Position numbers and translations under genes: made by a program. A DNA stretch of 64,000 bases from the NCBI GenBank assembly GCA_021158465.1, contig JAGGUN010000022.1, forward strand, positions 1 through 64,000, read 5' to 3'. Within the stretch, counting starts at the first letter, position 1. Each line of letters opens with the position of its first letter. The notes under the pieces are model-generated. The model ran no database searches. It was not told where the DNA came from and saw only the letters and a program-made list of their open reading frames with translations. Shown here one piece after another: positions 34,432-44,216 of this stretch. This DNA is from a bacterium (lineage in GTDB: Bacteria > UBP14 > UBA6098 > 4484-93).

Positions 34432-37400
34432 TTATTTTATCTTGCTCACCTTTTTGACGAATTCCTTCTTTGTATCATTCTTACGGACGACGAGCTTGTA
34501 AAGATATGTTCCGTTCGGAACCTCTCTGCCGTTTTCATCCTTCCCATCCCAATATATCTTGTTGAACCCGTTTATGCAAATGTTATCTTTTAGCCTGCGA
34601 ACAAGCCTCCCGGATAGGGTAAATATGCTGATATCTGCTTCCCCCTCGCCGTATAGTATGAATGTGAACCACACTCCGTCTGTGAACGGAGATGGATAGG
34701 GTAGGATCTCCTTCACGGATATATTATCGTCGGCTACTTCAAAATGAACAGTTTCGAGCGTTGCATTGCCGAAGTTGTCCCAGACCTTGACTGCTGCCGT
34801 GTGTATCCCCGGTGAAAGCAGAGGTAAGGTGTATACTATTAGTCCATCTGTGGAGCTGTCGATGTTGTATCTGAAATATCCTGTTATATCGGTTGATTGC
34901 TCTATGTTTTCGTCTATTATAAGCGTTATTGTATGTCCGACCTGTCCTGTAGTGTTTATTCCAGATTCATCTGAGACCTCGGCATAGAGCACTGACCCGT
35001 TTGGGACGAGGTCAAAGTCGCTGAACCCTTTGTTGCCGATGTAGATTTTTACCGACGGAGGGATTGTATCGAGTTCGGTAATCTCAGAGTGCGTCGATAT
35101 GGGGATGGAGTCAAGCCCGCCAGCTGCGTCGAATGTGTCGTTGTAAGCGTATGCTGTAATCCTTGCACAGTTTGCTCCGTAACTTATCTCCCTCGGTAGG
35201 ATAAAACCTGCCTGAAACTCCCCTTTGGTAACGGTGAACTCACCCGAGAAGAGGATATTCCCAGGCTTTGTGTATTGAATGGTCGAGCCAGTTCCGTCTG
35301 CAAGCGTGTATGTCTTTATGTAGTCTGAATCGAATACCTTTATGTTGACCTTCCCATCGATCGGGAGCAGTTCTCCAGATGTATCTCGAACGCTTCCGTA
35401 GATTGTTATCCGTGTGAGGGCAATGAATTCATCTGGTGTCATGGAGTCGATCACAACGGGGAGGTCAGGGTTGGCAAGGCGTGTTGCTGGGTCGCCGAAT
35501 AGGAGATACTGGGCATCGTTGGAGCTATAAGTTCCCAGGATCTTTGCCGCCAGAAGTGCCTCGCCGAGATAAGGCTTTGGACGGTTCATAAATAGCAGGT
35601 TGAAAAGGTTGTAGTTTAGGCTGGCGTTCGGAGATGGTGTGGTTGGCCCCGTGGCTGCGATGGAGGCTATACTCCCCTTATCTGCTTCCCTCTGCATCCT
35701 CTCAGATAGGCATTCGAACCCAGGAACGAAGAACTCTGACACAGCACAGGAAAATGAATTGACGAGTGGTAGCATTCTGCCGTTTGATAGCCGTGCAATG
35801 TCTGAGTTAGAGTCGAATAGATGCTCGTGCGCCCAGAGATGATAATTCCCATGCCCGATGAAGTTAACGACAACCGCTCCCTCGTTTATCCAGTTGATGA
35901 GGTCGGCGTTTGCCTCTGGCTTGAGCCTCTGTGAGTTCATCGGATACTCAACCATATAGAGCATCCTTCTCTCACCCCAGTAAGGTAGAAAGTTCTGCAG
36001 TTCGCTTGTCTGAGTTGTGTGCATACCCTCACTGTGGGATGTAGTTGTGTTCTCATCATCGCCGCAGAGGATGTACCTGTTCCGCCAGTTGCCAAAGTGT
36101 GGGTTATACTCGTAGTCTATGACCTTCGATGTGATGATATCGAGTTCTCGCTGACTGTTGGCACAGAACCTACCAGCTGCAACCTGTGGAACGAGCGATG
36201 CAGGGTCTGTCTTAAGGTACCAATCGTCAGAGAAGTAAACCCCCTCTCCTGCAGGTGGTAGCGGATTGGCGTTACGGGTTGTTATCTCCTTGTAATCGTA
36301 GTGTCCGTCGCCGACGAGCAGGACAAACTCTGGAGGAACACCCCAGTTCTCCAGGGCATATTTTATATAGTTTCTTATGGCACCAGGGTCGAAAACCCCC
36401 CAGGAGAATTCGTTGTATATTTGCTGAAGGGTTGCTACCTTCACCCGAAACCCAGAGAATTTCTCCCTGAAATCCCTTATGTCTGTTATGTTGAACTCCT
36501 CATCGGCAATGATAATGTACTCTCCCCCCGATATATCTGCCCTGAGACCGAGGTCAGGTATGTAGTCTGCCATCTGAACACGCCTGAACGAGGACGGGGT
36601 TGTGGCAAAGTATATCCTGCGTACGCTGTCCACAGAATCGGTGACTGTCCCCCCTACCGAGTACCGGACAGAGAACCTATCTGTTACATCAAATATCCAG
36701 ATGCTATCTCCTTCTATGTTATACCGGTAAGTTCCAGCCTCCTTCGGAGATAGGAAGGTTAGGCTGTCGTCTGCCAAGGAGAGCCGTTTCTCGTATTCTA
36801 CCTCAAAGTAATAGAAGAATGTTTCCCTCGAGTAGTGGAATGAAATATGATTTGTTCCAGGTGCAAGTGTGGAAACAGGAAACCCTCTATCGATCGGGTC
36901 ATAACTGCTCGCTTCGCCGTTCACAACAATGTACGACGGCTGGGGATAAGCCCTGACGACCCCGTTGGAGGATGCGATCCGATCTTCTGTGAAGCTATAG
37001 GTTCTTGTTGTGAACCTGTCCCACCCCCAGTCTATGCCGGCATTGTATATACGCTTCTCCTCGAAATGGTCTAAGGCAAAGCCTGTTTCTTTCTCTTCGT
37101 ATTTCGCATACTTGGTGAACTGTTCCATACGGGCAGCTGGAGTTGAGAAATCTCCCCCTATGGCGATAAAGTAGCAGTTTTCCCTCGCATACGGATGATA
37201 GTTGAAGCTATAATTTGCTAAGTCTATTGTCTTAAGAAAGTTTATCCCGTTTCCCCAGAAGATGAAATACTCCTCAGGTTCAATAGATTTATCGTCATCG
37301 CCGAAGAATAGGAGGGGGATTTCTTGTAGTTTTGGCTGTTCGAATGTTATGGCGGGCAGTTTCCTGCCTCCGCCGTTGAACAGGCGGACATCGTCAGGGC

Positions 37401-38172
37401 TTATTGTCTCTGGCTGGATGCCGAGGTTCGAGAGGAGGTTATAGTCAAGCTTGTATATTCCGTTGGAGTTGATGTAGAACTTATACCATCTATCCGATGG
37501 GGAGAACGGGTTGTAGTATTCCTTTCTTTGCTTCCTCCTGCGTAGCCGGAGGGCTGATTTATAGTTGGAAAGCAGATTTTTCAGGATATGTTCGTATCTA
37601 CCTTCGGGAACGGTTTTCCCTGATGGGTTGTGGAAGATAACGGAGACAGTGAGCTTCTTCACAAGCTCAATTTCACCTGTCTCTGGGTTAAACCTAACAG
37701 GATAGTATCTTATTGCTGCGATATGCTGTGAGCGGAAGTCTCCCATATCGAGGAAGACTGCATCATCGTTTGGATAGAAGTCAGAGGTGGAGTAAACAGA
37801 GTCGTTTTCGGTGATTTTATATTCCCAGATGTCATTTCTAAGGTTCGGTGTTGGCACGGGCTTAACCCGTCCCTTGCCGTATGGAACAACTTCTTTCTCT
37901 GCACGGATGGAAAAAGAATCGCTTATCCCTATTATTATCGACTGCGATGGTATATCAGGGAAGCCGGAAGGTTCCCTGTGAGAAAACCTTTCCGGCACGA
38001 GGATAGCGGTATAACCACCCGATTCGACGAGGGAAACAGAATCGGGTTCGAGGGAAAACTCAACGGAGAATCGAGAAGGAGAATCCTCGATTATTGTATA
38101 GGGGAAACTCACAGCTGATAGGAAGAGGAGAGCCCCGGCAGATACCGTCAATATCTTCAGTATATACAACAT
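34432..38172 (-). CDS. porU: T9SS sortase PorU-like, gingipain-type (C25) cysteine protease
   Basis: A 1246-residue exported protein. A signal or anchor segment (about residues 3-22) is followed by a large beta-rich region, a C25 peptidase domain (about 560-920) and a C-terminal FlgD-Ig-like domain (PYPSPFTDGVWFTF, ADISIFTLSGRLVRRL, WDGKDENGREVPNGTYLYKL). The catalytic pair is H774 in FIGHGNY and C809 in NSFSCAVSEF. PorU removes the sorting domain of T9SS cargo and attaches it to the surface. The frame is open upstream to 38241, but that stretch contains the promoter, so the ATG at 38170-38172 is chosen. The next genes encode a PorV-like shuttle and a T9SS substrate. Other T9SS core genes are not in the window. 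Confidence 0.87.
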   Translation of the reverse strand: MLYILKILTVSAGALLFLSAVSFPYTIIEDSPSRFSVEFSLEPDSVSLVESGGYTAILVPERFSHREPSGFPDIPSQSIIIGISDSFSIRAEKEVVPYGKGRVKPVPTPNLRNDIWEYKITENDSVYSTSDFYPNDDAVFLDMGDFRSQHIAAIRYYPVRFNPETGEIELVKKLTVSVIFHNPSGKTVPEGRYEHILKNLLSNYKSALRLRRRKQRKEYYNPFSPSDRWYKFYINSNGIYKLDYNLLSNLGIQPETISPDDVRLFNGGGRKLPAITFEQPKLQEIPLLFFGDDDKSIEPEEYFIFWGNGINFLKTIDLANYSFNYHPYARENCYFIAIGGDFSTPAARMEQFTKYAKYEEKETGFALDHFEEKRIYNAGIDWGWDRFTTRTYSFTEDRIASSNGVVRAYPQPSYIVVNGEASSYDPIDRGFPVSTLAPGTNHISFHYSRETFFYYFEVEYEKRLSLADDSLTFLSPKEAGTYRYNIEGDSIWIFDVTDRFSVRYSVGGTVTDSVDSVRRIYFATTPSSFRRVQMADYIPDLGLRADISGGEYIIIADEEFNITDIRDFREKFSGFRVKVATLQQIYNEFSWGVFDPGAIRNYIKYALENWGVPPEFVLLVGDGHYDYKEITTRNANPLPPAGEGVYFSDDWYLKTDPASLVPQVAAGRFCANSQRELDIITSKVIDYEYNPHFGNWRNRYILCGDDENTTTSHSEGMHTTQTSELQNFLPYWGERRMLYMVEYPMNSQRLKPEANADLINWINEGAVVVNFIGHGNYHLWAHEHLFDSNSDIARLSNGRMLPLVNSFSCAVSEFFVPGFECLSERMQREADKGSIASIAATGPTTPSPNASLNYNLFNLLFMNRPKPYLGEALLAAKILGTYSSNDAQYLLFGDPATRLANPDLPVVIDSMTPDEFIALTRITIYGSVRDTSGELLPIDGKVNIKVFDSDYIKTYTLADGTGSTIQYTKPGNILFSGEFTVTKGEFQAGFILPREISYGANCARITAYAYNDTFDAAGGLDSIPISTHSEITELDTIPPSVKIYIGNKGFSDFDLVPNGSVLYAEVSDESGINTTGQVGHTITLIIDENIEQSTDITGYFRYNIDSSTDGLIVYTLPLLSPGIHTAAVKVWDNFGNATLETVHFEVADDNISVKEILPYPSPFTDGVWFTFILYGEGEADISIFTLSGRLVRRLKDNICINGFNKIYWDGKDENGREVPNGTYLYKLVVRKNDTKKEFVKKVSKIK

Positions 38173-38213
38173 CCGCTTATAGAAGCTCCGGGCATCCTCC
38201 AGTTTTTGAGGGA

Positions 38214-38241
38214 AATATAAACGCATTGGTCTGTTTGTCAA
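38214..38241 (-). promoter_or_regulatory. Promoter of the porU operon
   Basis: TTGACA (38236-38241) and TATATT (38214-38219) on the minus strand with 16-base spacing, just after the stop of mtnA. It lies inside the N-terminal extension of the porU open frame and so supports the downstream ATG. Confidence 0.72.
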
Positions 38242-38246
38242 GAGTT

Positions 38247-39281
38247 TTAACCTATGAGCTTTGGAATGTTCTTTTTTAGAGGGTTCTCTATTATGCCTTT
38301 TTCGGTTATGATCCCTGTTATGAGCTCTGCTGGAGTTACATCGAATGCATATGTGAGAGCATCGGCTTCCTTTGGAGCTATCCAGGTTCCACAGAACCTT
38401 TTTATCTCATCTTGAGAGCGTTTTTCGATGGGTATCTGTCTGCCTGTGGAGAGAGTGAGATCGAATGTTGTTGATGGGGCAGCGACATAGAACATAACAT
38501 TGTGAGCCTTTGCTAGCACGGCGAGAGAGTATGTTCCTATCTTGTTTGCCACATCGCCGTTTGCTGCAATCCTGTCTGCCCCGACAATGACTATATCAAC
38601 TCCCCTGCGAGCCATAAGGGCACCTGCCATACTGTCTGTTATAACCGTCGTCGGGATACCTTCGCTTACAAGCTCGAACGCTGTGAGGCGAGCCCCTTGG
38701 AGTAGGGGGCGGGTCTCGTCCGCGTACACGGATATCCTCTTTCCCTTTTCCCAGGCTTTGTATATGACGGCGAGGGCAGTTCCTATTCCGCCTGTTGCGA
38801 GTGCTCCAGCGTTGCAATGAGTAAGTATCCTGAACCCGTCTTTGATAAGCCCCTCGCCAGCTTCACCTATTGCCTCGCAGAGAGCCTCATCCTCCTTGTG
38901 GATCTTTATTGCTTCCTCGAGCACAAGCTTTTTTATCTCCCGGGGGGGTAGTGAACTGTTCGACTTTATCAGATTGTCCATACGGTCGATTGTGTGGAAC
39001 AGATTGACCGCTGTCGGTCGTGAGGAACGCAGGAAATCCGCTACGGTCGTGAATCTGCTGTAGAAATCCTCGAATGTTCCTGTATCGTAGTGGCGGATGC
39101 CCAGATATATCCCGTAGCCTGCCACTATCCCCAGAAGTGGTGCACCACGCACAGCGAGTGTGACGATTGCTTCTCGCAGCTCCATAACATCGTAAATGTC
39201 GAGCCACACGAGTTCGCCAGGGAGTTTCCGCTGGTCTATTGCTCGCAGGTGTTCCCCTCTCCACTCGATCGCTTTTATCAT
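38247..39281 (-). CDS. mtnA: S-methyl-5-thioribose-1-phosphate isomerase
   Basis: A 344-residue enzyme of the methionine salvage pathway (aldose to ketose of methylthioribose phosphate). The catalytic cysteine is in THCNAGALATGG and the catalytic aspartate in VGADRIAANGDVANKIG. The N-terminus IKAIEWRGEHLRAIDQRKLP is also typical. It is 7 bases downstream of a secreted subtilase gene, an odd pairing with no obvious metabolic logic. Other salvage genes are not nearby, but a related IF-2B-like protein lies at 5948-6811. AGGAGAGG precedes the ATG. Confidence 0.95.
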   Translation of the reverse strand: MIKAIEWRGEHLRAIDQRKLPGELVWLDIYDVMELREAIVTLAVRGAPLLGIVAGYGIYLGIRHYDTGTFEDFYSRFTTVADFLRSSRPTAVNLFHTIDRMDNLIKSNSSLPPREIKKLVLEEAIKIHKEDEALCEAIGEAGEGLIKDGFRILTHCNAGALATGGIGTALAVIYKAWEKGKRISVYADETRPLLQGARLTAFELVSEGIPTTVITDSMAGALMARRGVDIVIVGADRIAANGDVANKIGTYSLAVLAKAHNVMFYVAAPSTTFDLTLSTGRQIPIEKRSQDEIKRFCGTWIAPKEADALTYAFDVTPAELITGIITEKGIIENPLKKNIPKLIG

Positions 39282-39288
39282 TCCTCTC

Positions 39289-42015
39289 CTATTTGATATA
39301 GATGAGCTTTGTGCTTATACTTTCCGCTCCGTCCTTCAGGATGGCAATGTAGGTCCCGGTGGGTGAGTTGCTCGCGTTCCAAGAGGCTGTTTGCCAGCCG
39401 GATGATGGTATGACAGGAACTGAGGCAACCTTCTCACCGGTGATATTGTAGATGGATAGACTGGGGGAGTTGCCCGTGGAGTAGAACCTTATTGAGACTG
39501 TCGAGTTGAACGGATTGGGGTATGCTGTTATAACGGGTGACGAGGGGATCATTGGGAAATCCACCTCTTTTATCTCTGAGAAATCGTATCCGACGAACTC
39601 GAGCATCTTCCTGACGAACATCCATCTCGGAGTGAACGAAGGAAGCTCATTGTGAATACATTCTATCCCGAACCCGAGATAGAATACCGTGTTGTTGAGT
39701 GTGATATCGACATATCTCGTTGCGGCAAAGGAGCCAGAAGTGTCCCCTTCATAGGTGAGGATACCAACGGCACCGTCCGTTGGGGTGCATCCGGATGGAC
39801 TATCTGGGGAATATGCTCCACCGGAGAGAACGATACGGATGCTATCTGTTACTGGGTCGCCCTCGATTCCCGACAGTATAACCCTGCCAGCATCGTCTAC
39901 CGTGTGTTCGGCGTGGATTATATCTGAGAATAGGGAGGTCCCTCCCATATCCTCGCCGATGTTCTCTCCTGATAGTATTAGAACCTTGTTCCCTTCGTTG
40001 TAAAAGTTGGTGATAAGTGAGAGCTCTGTTTCCGTTATCGATGTGTCACGGACAGTTCCTGTGAACCAGATGACCGTGCGGTATTTGTTCAGCTCCTCCT
40101 GAGAGATAGCCCCTTGGTTCTTGTTCCATATATCGTAGACTAACCTGTTGGTCAGAAGCGCCGTATTGTAATACGATATGTTTGTTGTATCGGTCTCAGA
40201 GCCGTTATAGACGAGGATGTCCGGTCGTCCTATCATAAATGTGATATACCCATAGTTGATAGTTCCCTGCTCGGTTGTTAGCCGCCATCTAAAGCGAGCT
40301 TTATGTGCTGGCATATCGGACAGCATCCGAAAGCGTATAGGTGCAGAGTCATTCCTGGCAGTGTCACCGGGGGCGATATCCGGAAAGTCAACATCACCTG
40401 TTATGATCTCCACGGTTGTGTCGGCTGTTGTCAGATGGAGCGTTGCACCTGTTCCCATCATCCAGCCAGGTTCGTTCGCGAATGAGAGGATTATTTCGCC
40501 TGTCTCCCCTGGGTCGACCCTACCATCGAGGTTACCGTCGATATCGGTGCTTTGATACCCTACGAATGAGAGTTCAGGGTATATCACCTGCCCGATAGCC
40601 TTGAATACATTCACGCGTCCCCTGCCAAGTCTTCCCTCATATCCCGGGTTGAGGGAATCTATGGGGTCGGCAGAATCAAGCAGTCTGTTGTATACCCAAT
40701 GGTTTGATGAGTCGGGGAAATATGCTCGGACAAGTGCGCCACATCCCGCAGCAACAGGTGATGCCATGGATGTTCCGTCCCAGCTCGTGAAGGAGTCGAC
40801 TGGGATGGTGCTGTATATCGAGACACCAGGTGCGGATAGTTCTATCCAGCTGCCATAGTTGGAGAAGTATGCCTTGTGGTCGTTCTCGTCGGTTGCGGCA
40901 ACGGATATGACATGATTAAAGTTAGCAGGATAGAATCGTGCTGAAACATCATCATTGCCAGCACCACCGACAAGTAGAACGCCTGCTGCCCAAGCGTCCT
41001 GACAAGCCTCGTTCTCGTCCGGGTCGGGGTGGGAGCTGCCGTAGCTCATGTTTATCACCTTTGCGCCCATATCGATTGCATACCTAAAACAGCGCAGAAG
41101 GGCGATTGTCTGCATACCACCAAGGGTGCCGTCGTTCGGGTAGTAGCCTGCTCGCAGGCACATAAGCTTCGAGCTCCAATTGCACCCTGCCATACCGTAT
41201 CCGTTGTTCCCAAGCGCTGCCATAATCCCGTTTGTGTGTGTCCCGTGTCCGTCCAGTATAAAATCTGACGGGTCACTGTCGGGATCGTCGCCATCCTCGA
41301 TAAGTACACCGTCGTTGTATGCGTCTGGGGCGTTATCGACGAAATCGTATCCGATGAGGTCGTCGATGACCCCGTTGAGGTCGTTGTCGAGCCCATCGAA
41401 ATCATCGACATCGAACGGGACACCATCACCATCCAAATCCTCGCCAGGGTTCACCCATATGTTCGGATAGAGGTCGGGATGACTCCAATTGACACCAGAG
41501 TCGATCCCCGTTATTATAACGGAGCTATCACCTGTTGTTGTCCCCCAGGCTCGATCAAGTCCGATTTTCGGTGCCCACCACTGCCGGGAATAACCAGGGT
41601 CATCGGGTGTTACCGGAAGATACAAAAGCGGGATAATATAGTCAGGAAGAGAATATTTTACGAACGGTAGCTTCTCAAACCGCTTTGCAACTTCCGCAGC
41701 ATCAAACCTATCAGGGAAGTGGAAAACAACCCTGTTTGACCAGTGAGCCCATTTCTCCTCGAACCTGCCCAGAGACCCGAGAAGCGGCTCCCAGTCGTAT
41801 GCCTCAATCTCTTCCAGGAGTCTATCCAGCTCGGGAATGCCTGAGCGAACCACACCATCCTGAACGGTCAGTTTCTCCTGAATATCGAGGGAATAGTCGA
41901 AAGCGACGCGGACGACCCCCGGCGTGTATCTATCCGGCGGTGAGGGGTTATTGGCGTATATGGGTAAAGCAAGAAGCACCAAGGTTAGAACGGTGGCAGT
42001 GACGCTCTTTTGCAT
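39289..42015 (-). CDS. Secreted subtilisin-like serine protease with T9SS sorting domain
   Basis: A 908-residue exported S8 protease. The signal peptide (1-21) is followed by a prodomain-like region (about 25-130) and the catalytic domain, with D172 (GIDSGVNWSHPDL), H257 (GHGTHTNGIMA) and S416 (GTSMASPVAAG). An acidic Asp-rich loop between D172 and H257 (GEDLDGDGVPFDVDDFDGLD) looks calcium-binding. The C-terminus is a type A sorting domain (AYPNPFNSTVSIRFYS, LSIYNITGEKVASV, GTYIAIL). The ATG at 42013-42015 is chosen for its AAGGAG site and signal peptide. It is the first gene of a transcript with mtnA. Confidence 0.93.
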   Translation of the reverse strand: MQKSVTATVLTLVLLALPIYANNPSPPDRYTPGVVRVAFDYSLDIQEKLTVQDGVVRSGIPELDRLLEEIEAYDWEPLLGSLGRFEEKWAHWSNRVVFHFPDRFDAAEVAKRFEKLPFVKYSLPDYIIPLLYLPVTPDDPGYSRQWWAPKIGLDRAWGTTTGDSSVIITGIDSGVNWSHPDLYPNIWVNPGEDLDGDGVPFDVDDFDGLDNDLNGVIDDLIGYDFVDNAPDAYNDGVLIEDGDDPDSDPSDFILDGHGTHTNGIMAALGNNGYGMAGCNWSSKLMCLRAGYYPNDGTLGGMQTIALLRCFRYAIDMGAKVINMSYGSSHPDPDENEACQDAWAAGVLLVGGAGNDDVSARFYPANFNHVISVAATDENDHKAYFSNYGSWIELSAPGVSIYSTIPVDSFTSWDGTSMASPVAAGCGALVRAYFPDSSNHWVYNRLLDSADPIDSLNPGYEGRLGRGRVNVFKAIGQVIYPELSFVGYQSTDIDGNLDGRVDPGETGEIILSFANEPGWMMGTGATLHLTTADTTVEIITGDVDFPDIAPGDTARNDSAPIRFRMLSDMPAHKARFRWRLTTEQGTINYGYITFMIGRPDILVYNGSETDTTNISYYNTALLTNRLVYDIWNKNQGAISQEELNKYRTVIWFTGTVRDTSITETELSLITNFYNEGNKVLILSGENIGEDMGGTSLFSDIIHAEHTVDDAGRVILSGIEGDPVTDSIRIVLSGGAYSPDSPSGCTPTDGAVGILTYEGDTSGSFAATRYVDITLNNTVFYLGFGIECIHNELPSFTPRWMFVRKMLEFVGYDFSEIKEVDFPMIPSSPVITAYPNPFNSTVSIRFYSTGNSPSLSIYNITGEKVASVPVIPSSGWQTASWNASNSPTGTYIAILKDGAESISTKLIYIK

Positions 42016-42051
42016 CTTCGCTCCTTCATTTCCGGGACACAATTTTGGTTA

Positions 42052-42079
42052 AAAATAGATATTTTTTCGTTTTTGTCAA
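42052..42079 (-). promoter_or_regulatory. Promoter of the subtilase-mtnA unit
   Basis: TTGACA (42074-42079) and TATTTT (42052-42057) on the minus strand with 16-base spacing, in the AT-rich gap shared with divergent thiL. I could not fix a convincing promoter for thiL in the same gap. Confidence 0.68.
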
Positions 42080-42129
42080 ATCATAAATTTTGACTTGACT
42101 TTTATTGGAATTGAAGGGATATTTCCGAT

Positions 42130-43101
42130 GTGGAGAGGACAATTGGAGATATTGGTGAGTTTGGTCTAATTGAGTTTATCAGGGATAGGCTCGGTGAACA
42201 GGGGCTTGTTGTCGATGTTGGGGATGATGCGGCGGTTGTTGCGACGAAGCCGGGTGATTTCGTTGTTGCGACGGTAGACGATATTGTCCAGGATGTTCAC
42301 TTTACGCTTGATTATCCTCCTCGCTCTGTCGGGTGGCGGGCGGTTGCATCATCCTCGAGCGATATTGCCGCTATGGGTGGGAAGGCACGGTTCTTCCTCA
42401 TCTCATTTGTCGCGCCGGAGGAAACGACATTTTCCTGGTTTCGTCGGTTTCTGAGCGGGGCAACCGATTTTGCCAGGAGGTTCAATCTTGCCCTTGTCGG
42501 TGGGAATATATCGAACGGAGGCAGCATCCGCATAAGCACAACGACGCTCGGGACAATCCCTCCGGGGCATATCAAGAGGCGATCTGGTGCGAAGGTCGGA
42601 GACATCATCTATCTGACAGGTGCTATCGGTGGCTCGCAGGCAGGGAGGATTATTTTTTCCGAGACAAGGAATCCTCGCCTGCGACTTGCAAAAAGGCATC
42701 TTTTTCCTGTTCCACGCCTTGTCGAGGGCAAGATACTGGGAGCTGTATCCGCTGTCTCCGCGATGATAGACATCTCCGATGGTTTCCTGCAAGACCTCGG
42801 GCATATTCTTACCAGCTCCGATGTCGGAGCGTACATCGATATCGATAGTATACCTATATTCCCAGGGGTTGACCGGTTCTGCCGGGAGCGGGGGCTCGAA
42901 CCGATTGAATTCGCTCTCTCATCCGGCGAGGAATATGAGCTGATATTCACAGCAGAGGAGAAATACGCCTCTGGTATCGAGGAGGAGATAGGGAGAGAGA
43001 AGGTTATTCCCATTGGTGAGATAGTTGCAAAGAAAGGGATATTTGCGAAGCGAGGCGGCAAGCTGATAAAACTCTCACACGCAGGCTGGAGACATTTTTG
43101 A
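42130..43101 (+). CDS. thiL: Thiamine-monophosphate kinase
   Basis: A 323-residue enzyme that phosphorylates thiamine phosphate to thiamine diphosphate, the cofactor of the transketolase half encoded further along. Diagnostic parts are IGEFGLIEFI, VGDDAAVV, the metal-binding SSSDIAAMGG, NLALVGGNIS and MIDISDGFLQDL. The start is a GTG at 42130; an ATG overlapping it is in another frame, and an in-frame stop lies just upstream. GAAGGG is somewhat far (11 bases) from the GTG. It is the last core gene before the AT-rich island. Confidence 0.95.
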   Translation: MERTIGDIGEFGLIEFIRDRLGEQGLVVDVGDDAAVVATKPGDFVVATVDDIVQDVHFTLDYPPRSVGWRAVASSSSDIAAMGGKARFFLISFVAPEETTFSWFRRFLSGATDFARRFNLALVGGNISNGGSIRISTTTLGTIPPGHIKRRSGAKVGDIIYLTGAIGGSQAGRIIFSETRNPRLRLAKRHLFPVPRLVEGKILGAVSAVSAMIDISDGFLQDLGHILTSSDVGAYIDIDSIPIFPGVDRFCRERGLEPIEFALSSGEEYELIFTAEEKYASGIEEEIGREKVIPIGEIVAKKGIFAKRGGKLIKLSHAGWRHF

Positions 43102-43151
43102 GCTATCCTTCTGCGCCGGTGAATTGGAAACCCCAGAATTCCGCTTTTATC

Positions 43152-43180
43152 TTGACAGAGCATCCGATGAACCATATCTT
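43152..43180 (+). promoter_or_regulatory. Promoter reading into the AT-rich cassette island
   Basis: TTGACA (43152-43157) and TATCTT (43175-43180) with 17-base spacing, about 100 bases before the methyltransferase gene. It could act as the outward promoter for the cassette genes. Confidence 0.6.
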
Positions 43181-43277
43181 GAAGTCATACCTTTGGAAAA
43201 AGGTAAGTAGAATGCCTGCTGTCGCCTTGAAAAGATTTAAAATATCAAAACTCATTAGCCATTATAGGAGATGAAAA

Positions 43278-44216
43278 ATGGGAGAAAAATATATAAAAAT
43301 GAAGGAAGTAACTCACAAAGATTATCTGGAATTTATCAAAGATAAAACATCTGTAATAATCGAAGATGTAGAGATAAAACTTCAAAAGAACTGGAACATA
43401 AAATCTTATGCTCCACCTAACGATTATACTCCAGAACGAACAACGGTATGGAGCTTCCCTGATCGTGGTGATTGGGCAACCCATAAGGGGAATTATAGAG
43501 GGAACTGGTCTCCATATATACCCAGAAATCTTATTTTGAAATATACTCAGAAAGGGGATTGGGTTCTTGATCAGATGATGGGTAGTGGAACAACTTTGGT
43601 AGAAGCAAAGTTGTTGGAAAGAAATGCTATCGGAGTAGATATAAATCTTGATGCTGTTATGGTAGCGCGAGATCGTTTAAATTTCTCATATAACCCACTT
43701 TTCCCTGAATACAAAGAACCCATAATAAAAACATACTGGGGAGATGCAAGAAATTTAGATAAAATTGATGACGAAAGCATCGACCTCATCGCCGCACATC
43801 CACCATATGCAAGTATAATATCGTATACAAAAAATAAAAAATTGAGCGATGACCTGTCGCAATTACCATTTGAAGAGTATCTTAAAGGAATGCGAAAAGT
43901 GGCTGAGGAGGTTTTTAGAGTATTAAAACCCGGTAAAATATGTGCAATCCTGATAGGAGATACAAGAAAACACAAGCACTATGTGCCTATTGCTTTTAGG
44001 GTTATGCAAGCATTTCTTGATGTAGGCTTTATTCTGAAAGAAGATCTTATTAAACTGCAGTGGAATATGAAAAGCACGAGAGAAAGGTGGCGCGCAAAGG
44101 AGTATGAGTTTTATCTCATCGCTCACGAGCATATCTTTGTTTTTAGAAAACCGGAGAGTGAGAAAGAATATAAAAAATACAAATTTAGCGTGAGGTGGAG
44201 GAATGGAAATAAATGA
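43278..44216 (+). CDS. Site-specific DNA methyltransferase (N4-cytosine/N6-adenine family)
   Basis: A 312-residue SAM-dependent amino-methyltransferase. The SAM-binding motif I is DQMMGSGTTLVEA (near residue 98), preceded by the motif X-like GNWSPYIPRNLI. The catalytic motif IV is HPPY (near 175), in the place of the usual (D/N/S)PP(Y/F); HPPY variants occur in this family. The last ~60 residues are basic. Codon use is strongly AT-rich compared with thiL and priA, which suggests transfer. The ribosome site is GGAGAT. It overlaps the next gene by 14 bases, so the two probably act together, possibly as a restriction-modification pair. The target sequence and the exact base methylated cannot be told. 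Confidence 0.9.
   Translation: MGEKYIKMKEVTHKDYLEFIKDKTSVIIEDVEIKLQKNWNIKSYAPPNDYTPERTTVWSFPDRGDWATHKGNYRGNWSPYIPRNLILKYTQKGDWVLDQMMGSGTTLVEAKLLERNAIGVDINLDAVMVARDRLNFSYNPLFPEYKEPIIKTYWGDARNLDKIDDESIDLIAAHPPYASIISYTKNKKLSDDLSQLPFEEYLKGMRKVAEEVFRVLKPGKICAILIGDTRKHKHYVPIAFRVMQAFLDVGFILKEDLIKLQWNMKSTRERWRAKEYEFYLIAHEHIFVFRKPESEKEYKKYKFSVRWRNGNK

Noticed and set aside
38173-38241. N-terminal extension of PorU starting at a TTG at 38241
   Set aside because: The stretch holds a near-consensus TTGACA-TATATT promoter, and the hydrophobic signal begins at the ATG at 38172.
43202-43208. GGTAAGT as the certain left end of the first cassette
   Set aside because: A 6 of 7 match within a 170-base gap is not unlikely by chance, so it is kept only as a tentative limit.
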